DNA from: Patescibacteria group bacterium
GTDB taxonomy: Bacteria; Patescibacteriota; Gracilibacteria; JAHISY01
Assembly: GCA_018817365.1 (NCBI GenBank)
Contig: JAHISY010000033.1
Coordinates: forward strand, 1 to 6,722
DNA: 6,722 nt
Direction of reading: 5' to 3'
Positions 1 through 5,502 of the stretch are shown in pieces. Every line of letters starts with the position of its first letter. Within the stretch, counting starts at the first letter, position 1. A model generated the notes under the pieces. That model saw nothing but the letters and a program-made list of their open reading frames with translations, ran no database searches and had not been told where the DNA came from. The position numbers and the translations under genes were made by a program.

Positions 1-146
1 GGGTGGGAGATTCAGTTCAGCAAAATTCACAAATTGGCACGATGGGAAATACCGGTCGCGTGTGGGGTTCGACTGGCATTCATCTACATTTCGAGGTAGT
101 GGATAATGGGGTGAAAAAGAATCCGATTGCGTATTATAGCGAGTAG
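1..146 (+). CDS. M23 family metallopeptidase, C-terminal fragment (cut by left edge)
   Basis: The reading frame enters from the left edge (first whole codon at 3) and ends at TAG 144-146, leaving 47 residues. It reads VGDSVQQNSQIGTMGNTG, then a glycine/serine turn, then IHLHFEV, and finishes NPIAYYSE. This is the end of a LytM/M23 zinc endopeptidase. The 'G..V..GQ.IG..G.TG' strand and the HLHFE motif, whose two histidines contribute to zinc binding and catalysis, are hallmarks, as is the closing 'NP..Y' element. Family members cut peptide cross-links in peptidoglycan outside the cytoplasmic membrane. The other zinc ligands and any coiled-coil, LysM or signal region lie outside the window, so the subclass (NlpD/EnvC-like regulator or active hydrolase) cannot be told. 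It converges with the flippase gene across a 401-bp spacer. Confidence 0.9.
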   Translation, partial: VGDSVQQNSQIGTMGNTGRVWGSTGIHLHFEVVDNGVKKNPIAYYSE

Positions 147-170
147 TTGGTAGATGGTAGCTGGTAAATG
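143..170. repeat. Degenerate 7-bp tandem repeat overlapping the M23 stop codon
   Basis: Four consecutive heptamers are visible: GTAGTTG (143-149), GTAGATG (150-156), GTAGCTG (157-163) and GTAAATG (164-170). The consensus is GTAGNTG, and the first unit contains the TAG stop of the M23 gene. On the other strand the units read roughly CCANCTA. The tract at 5438-5472 has a related consensus (CNAACTN). No function is known to me. Confidence 0.75.
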
Positions 171-240
171 ATAAAAACAAGCGATAGCCTGTTTCGTGGT
201 TCACTAGAAAATTTGCTAGAGAAAAGGACTTAATAATTTT

Positions 241-261
241 CAAGACTCAAGTTTCAAATTT
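241..261. repeat. Short degenerate 7-bp tandem repeat
   Basis: Three heptamers in register: CAAGACT (241-247), CAAGTTT (248-254) and CAAATTT (255-261). A fourth CAAA occurs one base out of phase at 263. The tract is low-complexity and could be chance in AT-rich spacer. It is noted because three other spacer tracts in this window share the 7-bp period. Confidence 0.45.
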
Positions 262-330
262 TCAAACAAATCTTAAATTTCAATTTTCTAAACCATGATT
301 CATCGGATTGGATAGTTTTTAGATTTTGGA

Positions 331-349
331 TTCCCGATCAAGTCGGGAA
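331..349. repeat. REP-like intergenic palindrome (TTCCCGA-5 nt-TCGGGAA)
   Basis: A perfect 7-bp inverted repeat, TTCCCGA/TCGGGAA, surrounds the loop TCAAG. It sits in the context GGATTCCCG...CGGGAATGACA. This matches the general form of dispersed bacterial palindromes whose spurious translation is 'VIPDLIGNP' or 'FPTWSGI'. The hairpin is not followed by a T-run on either strand, so it does not look like an intrinsic terminator, although it could protect mRNA 3' ends in this convergent spacer. Confidence 0.7.
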
Positions 350-547
350 TGACAAGTGGAGTGTGGGAACGGCAAGTGGCAGTGCGTGTTTGCAGATTCC
401 GGTGCAGGAATGATGAGAGTAACAGAAACGACAAAAAGGATTCGTGAGTTAGTGGCGAGGGTTTGAGAATGGGAGTTTTCATCCCTCGCAAAATCTTGCC
501 GTTTCGCTTCGCTCGAAAAACTCTCATCTTTTTTTCAAAGCCCGCGA

Positions 548-2047
548 TCAAGTTTTTTCATTTCTCCTCCTCACCAACTCCCACATCTCCGGAGTGATTG
601 CTCGCGTCAAAATTAGCGCCGTTCCATAAATTATTATTCCTACCGGAATTAGCAACAACAAACTTTTATTTCCTCCAAAGAGATTGAAAAAATGAGGCTG
701 CAGCCAAAAAACAGAAGCACCCATCGCCGCTGCCGCGAGGCAGGCTTTTCCCGCAGTTTTTAGAGTGAAGCTCACGTCAATCATTCTCCGCAAAAAGAAG
801 AAGCCGAGAATGCAGACGAAGATTTGGCTCGCGACGCTCGTCGCTGCCGCGCCGCGAAAACCCCAAATTGGAATTACCACGAGATTGCTCACCACATTAA
901 AAATAACCGCCGCCGCATTCACATACATTAATTTAACTTGCTGATTTCCTGCGAGGAGCGTGAAACCAAACAGATTTCCAAGGTAAGCGAAAAGCATCGC
1001 GACTAACAAAATTTGCAGCGCGATGTCCGAACCGTAAAAGTTTTCCGCGAGATTCGACAGAAACTCCGGCGAGGAAACAAGCGCGATAATCGGATACGCG
1101 AGCGTGATCCCGCCGACTGCGATTGGCAGTCCGATTAAAATTAAAAAGTCGAACGCGTGCTGCAAAAGCTGCTTCAATTTTTCGCGGTTATCTTGAAAAA
1201 GGCGGGTGATGGCTGGCAGCGCGGAATTCAAAAAGAAAATCGAAATTACCGCAAGATTCTCCAAAATCCGCGCCGCCACTCCATAAATTCCCACTTCTTC
1301 CTGACTCCGCAGCAGCGAGAGGAGAATCACATCAATTCGCACGTAAATCGTCGCGAGTAAAACCGCCGCGCCGTACGGCAGAGTTTTTGCGAGAATTTCC
1401 CGCCAAAATTTAAAATCAAACCGCAGCGAAATTTCCGTCGATTTCCGCGCCGCCAAAAAAGTTATCAAAACTTGCAGCAATCCGCCGACGATGCCGGCGA
1501 CGAGGAGTTGAAAGAATCCGCGTTCCGGATCTTCCGGCAGCCAGCGAAAAATTGTCACGACCATCCAGCCGAGCGCAACAAATTTCGCAGCAATGAGAGC
1601 CAAAACATTCCATTGCATTCTCAAATCGACTTGCAAAACCGAAGAAAGTGTCCCGAAAATTATCGTTAGAAAAGTGGTTCCGCTCGCGATCGCGATTCCG
1701 AGCGGGATCGGGGTGCCGGAATATTTCGGAATCAAAAACGCGGCGGCGATTGAGAGGAGCATCGCGAAAGTTGAGAGGCAGATTCGAAGCGTGAAAATAT
1801 TTCCAAAGATCTCGCGTCGTCGGTCGGGATACGCGCTCATTTCTTTCACCGCGATTTGGAAAATGCCGAAGTCGGCAATGATTGCGAAAAACGCGAGGAA
1901 TTCATAAACGGTCGTGTACGCGCCGTAGCCTGATTTACCGAGGTATGTCGAAATCAGCTTCAAAATTACAATCGAAATCGCGGCGGTCATGAGGCGACCG
2001 AACGATTGAATCGCGGTGTTCGATAAAACTTTTTGGGCGGTATTCAA
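548..2047 (-). CDS. Oligosaccharide/polysaccharide flippase (Wzx-like, MOP superfamily)
   Basis: A 499-residue, strongly hydrophobic protein with roughly 12-14 predicted membrane helices spread from residue 11 to 481. The N-terminus (KVLSNTAIQSFGRLMTAAIS, then LISTYLGKSGYGAYTTVYEF) matches the first two helices of Polysacc_synt flippases. The stretch around residues 250-285 (GIYGVAARILENL, then NSALPAITRLF) and the C-terminal half (about 340-480) match the Polysacc_synt_C arrangement. Length is usual for the family. Such proteins move undecaprenyl-linked glycans or similar lipid-linked sugars across the cytoplasmic membrane. No glycosyltransferase lies in the window, so the substrate is unknown. 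The start is TTG at 2047-2045: no ATG, GTG or TTG occurs in frame between it and the upstream stop at 2132-2134. No Shine-Dalgarno precedes it. A perfect 7-bp triplet repeat lies just upstream. It may be the last gene of the ileS-side operon, 77 bp after ruvX. Confidence 0.9.
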   Translation of the reverse strand: MNTAQKVLSNTAIQSFGRLMTAAISIVILKLISTYLGKSGYGAYTTVYEFLAFFAIIADFGIFQIAVKEMSAYPDRRREIFGNIFTLRICLSTFAMLLSIAAAFLIPKYSGTPIPLGIAIASGTTFLTIIFGTLSSVLQVDLRMQWNVLALIAAKFVALGWMVVTIFRWLPEDPERGFFQLLVAGIVGGLLQVLITFLAARKSTEISLRFDFKFWREILAKTLPYGAAVLLATIYVRIDVILLSLLRSQEEVGIYGVAARILENLAVISIFFLNSALPAITRLFQDNREKLKQLLQHAFDFLILIGLPIAVGGITLAYPIIALVSSPEFLSNLAENFYGSDIALQILLVAMLFAYLGNLFGFTLLAGNQQVKLMYVNAAAVIFNVVSNLVVIPIWGFRGAAATSVASQIFVCILGFFFLRRMIDVSFTLKTAGKACLAAAAMGASVFWLQPHFFNLFGGNKSLLLLIPVGIIIYGTALILTRAITPEMWELVRRRNEKT

Positions 2048-2050
2048 AGA

Positions 2051-2071
2051 ATGATGAATGATGAATGATGA
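2051..2071. repeat. Three perfect 7-bp tandem copies (ATGATGA) upstream of the flippase start
   Basis: Positions 2051-2057, 2058-2064 and 2065-2071 are identical ATGATGA units (TCATCAT on the coding strand). The array ends only 3 bp before the TTG start of the flippase, inside the 77-bp ruvX-flippase spacer, where a ribosome binding site would be expected. Copy-number change would alter leader spacing in 7-bp steps. Whether the array is variable cannot be seen from one sequence. Confidence 0.85.
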
Positions 2072-2124
2072 ATTTTTAAAAATTTTGATTTTGAATTTAT
2101 TTACAAAATTAAAAATTATAAAAT

Positions 2125-2526
2125 TTAAAAATTAGAATCAAAGTATTCCTGCAAAATTATCCGCGCGGCTTCTGAGTCAATCAAATTTTTTTGCTGGCGG
2201 GAATCTTCACCCGCTGCTCGCAGATTCGCTTCCGCGATTCGAGAGGTGAAACGTTCGTCCGCGAGCTCGACTTTCGCGGCGGTTTTCGCCTGTAATCTTC
2301 TTGCGAATTTGCGCGCATCCTTCGTTTCTCGCGTCTCACTGTGAAAGCCGCGGGGGAGACCGACAAGGATTCGTTCCACACCATCGCGTTTGACGAGTTC
2401 GGCAAGAGTTTTAAAGATTTCCGAATTGTTCGCCAAAAAATTTCGCGCTGCCGCTACTCCGATTTTCGAATCTCCCGCCGCCAGCCCAATTCGTTTCTCG
2501 CCGAAATCGAGAGCGAGAATTTTCAT
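2125..2526 (-). CDS. ruvX: RuvX/YqgF family putative Holliday junction resolvase / pre-16S rRNA nuclease
   Basis: A 133-residue RNase H-fold protein of normal family length. Visible motifs in order are: KILALDFGEKRIGLA at the N-terminus with acidic residue D7; ERILVGLPRG at 51-60, the conserved 'vvGlP' strand; LADERFTSRIAEA at 88-100 with D90-E91; and IDSEAARIILQEYF at 116-129 with D117, the last conserved acidic position. RuvX proteins were described as Holliday junction resolvases, and E. coli YqgF is known to take part in 16S rRNA 5' maturation; both are cytosolic roles. The ATG at 2526-2524 lies one base after the TGA of the upstream gene (2528-2530), so translation is probably coupled. 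No canonical Shine-Dalgarno is seen. The stop is TAA at 2127-2125. Confidence 0.95.
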   Translation of the reverse strand: MKILALDFGEKRIGLAAGDSKIGVAAARNFLANNSEIFKTLAELVKRDGVERILVGLPRGFHSETRETKDARKFARRLQAKTAAKVELADERFTSRIAEANLRAAGEDSRQQKNLIDSEAARIILQEYFDSNF

Positions 2527-2527
2527 C

Positions 2528-4705
2528 TCAGAGCGCTTCGTTAAAAAACCACTTCAAAAAATTCCACACATCGAGATCGGCGGTTGCTTCTCGAGATTCG
2601 TGGAGATACCAGCTTGGCGAGTTTGCCAGCCGGTCGCGCTTCAGCGCAATCCGACCGAGATTGAGACCTTTCACCTTCCGATCGACAGCGTACGAATAAG
2701 TCGGCGTGTAGAGCATCACTGCGGGCACCTCCTCGCTCAAAACTTCTCGCAAATTCGCGAGCCGTTTCCGGCGCTCCGCGGAATCGAAACTTGATCGAAT
2801 TTGTTCAAGCCATGCGTTCACAGCGCTCGATTTCAAGTTCGAAAGATTGCTACCGCCTTCACGCGCTTCCGACGAGTGCCAAAAGGAATATGTGTCGAGA
2901 TTGTAGCCGAGATTTTGCCCGAAAAGTATGATGTCGTAATCACGTTTCGTGAGTCGGTTCAAAAATTCCGGATCGGGCAAACGTTCAATCGTGAGCTTCA
3001 CGCCGCGCTCCCGCCACTGTCTCGCGATCTCCTCTGCCACTGACAAAAATTCTGCTTGTGCCTCTGGAATCAAAAGTTTGAGCGCGAGCGGCTCGTCATC
3101 TTTGTACCGCAGTCGCAAGGAGGTAGACTTCGTTTTATCCGGCTCGGTTTCAATTTCTTCCTCGCTCGCCGCCGGTTCGACTGTCGGCTCCGCTGCCGTG
3201 ATTTTCGCTCGCTCTGCTGTGAGCCATTTCGCTCGCTCTTCCTCATTCGCCGAATAAAAAATCCGCAAACGATCGAATTCGCCGTCTTGATTCGTCGCCA
3301 CAAATTCATTTTCACCCGCCCGCAAAGTCCCCAAATTTACGGAAGCTTTATAGCTCCACGATTCGTCGCCAGCCGTGAATTTCGAAAGCTGGTAGCTGTT
3401 TACCACGACTTTGGTCGATCCTTCTGGCGCAATGCCTTCAATGAAAAATTCCGCCTCGCTTGTCGCAAAGAAATCTTCCGTGCTCGGCAGTGTAATAAAA
3501 TTCGCTTTATTCGAATTCGAAAGCGGGAGAGGGACGGAAGGAGTTTCTAGGGGCGGCTGGGTCGGGGTGGTTTTCATGATTTCTTCTCCTTCCGCCGCGA
3601 CTTCTGATTCGCTGTCGCGGTATTGCCAACCGGCGTCGAAAAGTGCGCCGTCCGCTCGCGAGGCATCGAATTCGTATTTCCAATCAGCGGAAGCGATCTC
3701 CAGGAGCGGAGTGTCGAGTACTTTTACTCGTCCTCCACGCGCCTCTGCGATTTTCTCTTTGTTCGTGGCAAGCTGCAGTCCGAGTCGCAGTTTTTTGTCT
3801 TTCAAAATCTCGCGATCAGTATTAAAGAAAAGTCCGACGTACTGCGGCAGCGTGAAATCATGGAACTCAAGCCGCGAATCGTTTTCAAAAGCTTTCACAT
3901 TTTTTTCGCTCAAATCTTTCGTGCCCATTATTCCCTCGAGATTTTTGGCGAGCTGCTCTTCATTCTCAAAAATCCGAAAAATAATCGAATCGATAAAAGG
4001 TCGCCCGCGATAAAAATCGGGGAAAGCTGAAAGACGAATGGCATTCCCACTCACCGAATCGACAAGATACGGTCCGCAGCCCGTCGGATTCAAATTGAAA
4101 TTGCTTGCGAGGAGTTCAGCCGGATTCGTATCTTTCAAAAGATGTTTCGGTAGCAGTCCGATCGAGGTATTGTAAATAAAGAACGCGTATTTTTTTTGCA
4201 ATGTCATCGTCACCGTTTTCTCATCGATTTTTTCGATAGCGACATCAAGAAAATCGGCGGCGAGAGCAGGATTCGGAAAATTCTCATTTTGGAGCACATC
4301 CCGAAAAGTAAAAATCACATCGTCTGCGCTCACTAGCACACCGTCGTGCCACCGCACGCCTTCCTTGATTTTGAAAGTGTACGTCCGCTGATCCGGCGAG
4401 AGGCTGTGATCTGCGATTCCGTCCACGATTGCATTCGAAACCGGATCGAAACGGGTGAGTCCGCAAAAAATCAGTGAAGTCAGATCGCGATCGAGATTGG
4501 TTTGCGCGAGGACAGGGTTCAAAAAATTAAATTCACCGACCACTCCCTCTACGAAAGTCCCGCCGCTCGCGGGAACAGGTTCGGAATTTTCCATGAAAAA
4601 ACGATTCCCAACCTGAAACGCGGAAATTAAAATCACCAAACTTAAAATCCCAATGAGGATTTTTTCGGTGAGAGTGCACGAATTAAAAAGCTTGAAAATG
4701 CCCAC
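2528..4705 (-). CDS. Peptide-type ABC transporter substrate-binding protein (SBP_bac_5) with inserted Ig-like domain
   Basis: A 725-residue family 5 (OppA/DppA-type) solute-binding protein. A membrane segment at about residues 15-33 has no lipobox cysteine after it (C10 precedes the helix), suggesting a TM-anchored extracytoplasmic protein. The first lobe starts at GGTFVEGVVGEFNFLNPVLA (48-67). TYTFKIKEGVRWHDG (108-122) followed by DDVIFTF (128-134) is the family signature. The typical 'A..LF.AGW' hinge (351-360) is followed by an unusual insert (about 361-530): an acidic, proline-rich linker, an Ig-like beta domain (about 402-486) and a glutamate-rich stretch. The second part resumes with LRLRYKDDEPLALKLLIPEA (530-549) and continues to the end. 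Without the insert the length is about 555, normal for the family. The start is GTG at 4705-4703, two codons after an in-frame TAA (4712-4714), with no Shine-Dalgarno. It lies 13 bp after secG and 1 bp before ruvX. No permease or ATPase gene is in the window, so the transport partner and ligand are unknown. Confidence 0.92.
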   Translation of the reverse strand: MGIFKLFNSCTLTEKILIGILSLVILISAFQVGNRFFMENSEPVPASGGTFVEGVVGEFNFLNPVLAQTNLDRDLTSLIFCGLTRFDPVSNAIVDGIADHSLSPDQRTYTFKIKEGVRWHDGVLVSADDVIFTFRDVLQNENFPNPALAADFLDVAIEKIDEKTVTMTLQKKYAFFIYNTSIGLLPKHLLKDTNPAELLASNFNLNPTGCGPYLVDSVSGNAIRLSAFPDFYRGRPFIDSIIFRIFENEEQLAKNLEGIMGTKDLSEKNVKAFENDSRLEFHDFTLPQYVGLFFNTDREILKDKKLRLGLQLATNKEKIAEARGGRVKVLDTPLLEIASADWKYEFDASRADGALFDAGWQYRDSESEVAAEGEEIMKTTPTQPPLETPSVPLPLSNSNKANFITLPSTEDFFATSEAEFFIEGIAPEGSTKVVVNSYQLSKFTAGDESWSYKASVNLGTLRAGENEFVATNQDGEFDRLRIFYSANEEERAKWLTAERAKITAAEPTVEPAASEEEIETEPDKTKSTSLRLRYKDDEPLALKLLIPEAQAEFLSVAEEIARQWRERGVKLTIERLPDPEFLNRLTKRDYDIILFGQNLGYNLDTYSFWHSSEAREGGSNLSNLKSSAVNAWLEQIRSSFDSAERRKRLANLREVLSEEVPAVMLYTPTYSYAVDRKVKGLNLGRIALKRDRLANSPSWYLHESREATADLDVWNFLKWFFNEAL
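3248..3502 (-). other. Ig-like domain inserted inside the substrate-binding protein
   Basis: This covers approximately residues 402-486 of the 725-residue protein. The visible pattern is FITLPS, then a FFIEGIAPEG turn, KVVVNSYQLSKF, DESWSYKASVNLGTL, and AGENEFVATNQDG. That is an alternating beta-strand pattern like the Ig-like/glucodextranase-B-type repeats of bacterial surface proteins ('i.G.ap....v.vNg......sw.y...l..GeN...v.a.d..G'). Such domains usually bind glycans or act as spacers. It is flanked by an acidic, proline-rich linker (about 362-400) and a glutamate-rich linker (about 486-525). The boundaries and the family name are my inference from pattern only. Confidence 0.65.
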
Positions 4706-4718
4706 TTCGAATTAAAAT

Positions 4719-4934
4719 TTAAACAAAAATTTGGGCGATTGCGCCGCCGAAAAAAAGAATTGCAAAAAAGATTGTGGCATTCGCGAGCAGCCGATCGAGA
4801 CCGCGCTTGCTCGAATACGAGTTGCCTCCGCCGCCGAAAGTCGCTGAAAGTCCCGCCGATTTTTGTTGCAGTAAAATCGAAAGCGCGAGGAGGGCGGAGG
4901 AGCCGATTTGGATGTAAAAAAGAAGGGTTTGCAT
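4719..4934 (-). CDS. secG: Preprotein translocase subunit SecG
   Basis: A 71-residue protein with two membrane helices (about 4-22 and 52-70) separated by the diagnostic SecG loop LLQQKSAGLSATFGGGG (21-37) and then SSKRGLDRLLANATIFFA (41-58). SecG is the small auxiliary subunit of the SecYEG channel in the cytoplasmic membrane and assists SecA-driven export. Length and topology are normal for the family. The ATG at 4934-4932 is preceded by an A/T-rich leader without a Shine-Dalgarno. The gene is followed 13 bp later by the substrate-binding protein, so co-transcription is likely. Confidence 0.96.
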   Translation of the reverse strand: MQTLLFYIQIGSSALLALSILLQQKSAGLSATFGGGGNSYSSKRGLDRLLANATIFFAILFFGGAIAQIFV

Positions 4935-5022
4935 TTTTGAATATTAAATTAAAAAGTAAGAAATAAGAGACTGTTGGAAAAGTATTTTTGGAAGTTAATC
5001 GAGAGTTAAAAGAAAATTTTTA

Positions 5023-5436
5023 TTATTTCCTCACCAGCCAGTGAGTGGCGATATTGAAAAGCCCGAGGATTATCGCAGCGTAGAGGTAGGTGAGCCAAAT
5101 ATTTTCTCCGAAAACGAGAACTTGCAGAGTCTCAAAATTGAGGACATTTATCAGCCAAACCAGCAAGCCGAAAACAATCCCGTTCACGATGAACATGAAA
5201 AGTCCGGCGGTGAGGAAGGTGATCGGCAGCGAGACAAGCTTCAAAAATGGCTTCACAAAAGTATTCAGAAGTCCGAGCACGATCCCTGCAATTACGAAAA
5301 CAGGGAGATTGACTTCCGGTTTCACGGGACAGCTCGCTGCCGCTTCGCTCACGAAGCAAAGATTCCCGAGGAAGTAATCGACGAGGTAGAGCCCGATCGA
5401 ATTCGCGATGATGGAGAGAATCGCTCGTCGAATCAT
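5023..5436 (-). CDS. PF04020 'phage holin family 4_2' small membrane protein
   Basis: A 137-residue membrane protein with four predicted helices (about 6-24, 46-66, 71-99 and 114-134). The core GIVLGLLNTFVKPFLKLVSL (51-70) followed by PITFLTAGLFMFIVNGI (71-87) is the recognisable signature of the PF04020 (YvlD-like, Mmem) family, whose members have a conserved 'N..vkP.l.l.slP....T.Glf.fviN' segment. Despite the family name there is no sign here of a phage lysis cassette; these genes are common chromosomal genes of unknown function. The loop between helices 1 and 2 carries two cysteines (C27, C36), unusually long and polar for the family in my judgement. The ATG at 5436-5434 directly follows a 7-bp repeat tract and has no Shine-Dalgarno. 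It lies 66 bp after ileS and 88 bp before secG. Confidence 0.85.
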   Translation of the reverse strand: MIRRAILSIIANSIGLYLVDYFLGNLCFVSEAAASCPVKPEVNLPVFVIAGIVLGLLNTFVKPFLKLVSLPITFLTAGLFMFIVNGIVFGLLVWLINVLNFETLQVLVFGENIWLTYLYAAIILGLFNIATHWLVRK

Positions 5437-5437
5437 T

Positions 5438-5472
5438 TTCAGCTGAGAGTTAGTAGTTTGCAGTTGGCAGTT
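5438..5472. repeat. Degenerate 7-bp tandem repeat in the ileS-PF04020 spacer
   Basis: On the - (coding) strand, five heptamers run from 5472 down to 5438: AACTGCC, AACTGCA, AACTACT, AACTCTC, AGCTGAA. They are followed after one base by the ATG of the PF04020 gene. AACT recurs at an exact 7-bp spacing four times, then AGCT. Shifted by two bases the units read CNAACTN-like, related to the CCANCTA units of the 143-170 tract. The tract fills the leader where a ribosome binding site would be. Confidence 0.75.
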
Positions 5473-5502
5473 TATTGAAAATTAGGATTTTGTGCCAATT
5501 TA

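Larger units (their letters stand above)
147..547. other. Gene-free convergent spacer between M23 and flippase
   Basis: This 401-bp stretch separates two convergent genes. It is AT-rich between about 165 and 330 and holds the remainder of a 7-bp tandem tract (143-170), a second short 7-bp tract (241-261) and a REP-like palindrome (331-349). I see no convincing gene. A frame at 300-551 (- strand, TTG start, 83 codons) runs through the palindrome and ends in the 'VIPDLIGNP' peptide typical of translated REP elements, so I treat it as spurious. No GC-rich hairpin followed by a T-run is present, so neither converging transcript has an obvious intrinsic terminator here. Confidence 0.7.

Noticed and set aside
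501..537. Possible terminator after the flippase (gaaaaa ... tttttc with a T-run on the + strand)
   Set aside because: The stem is almost all A:T, the loop is 8 bases or more, and no G:C-rich stem precedes a T-run on the flippase strand. It is not supportable as an intrinsic terminator.
300..551. An 83-codon open frame on the - strand downstream of the flippase
   Set aside because: It needs a TTG start, ends in the spurious peptide produced by the REP-like palindrome, has no recognisable domain, and its middle is low-complexity L/S/T sequence. It is most likely non-coding spacer.
1593..1907. Longer open frames on the + strand opposite the flippase, and likewise 3411-4013 opposite the substrate-binding protein
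   Set aside because: They are antisense shadows of clearly conserved proteins, rich in S/R/F with no domain pattern. CpG-rich, stop-poor codon use on the coding strand explains them.
3510..3521. 12-bp palindrome TTCGAATTCGAA in the substrate-binding protein gene
   Set aside because: It arises from a repeated Ser-Asn codon pair (TCGAAT twice) in the flexible linker, so it needs no separate explanation.
5023..5436. Phage holin / prophage lysis gene
   Set aside because: The family name is historical. There is no endolysin, spanin or phage gene nearby, and the neighbours are housekeeping genes.
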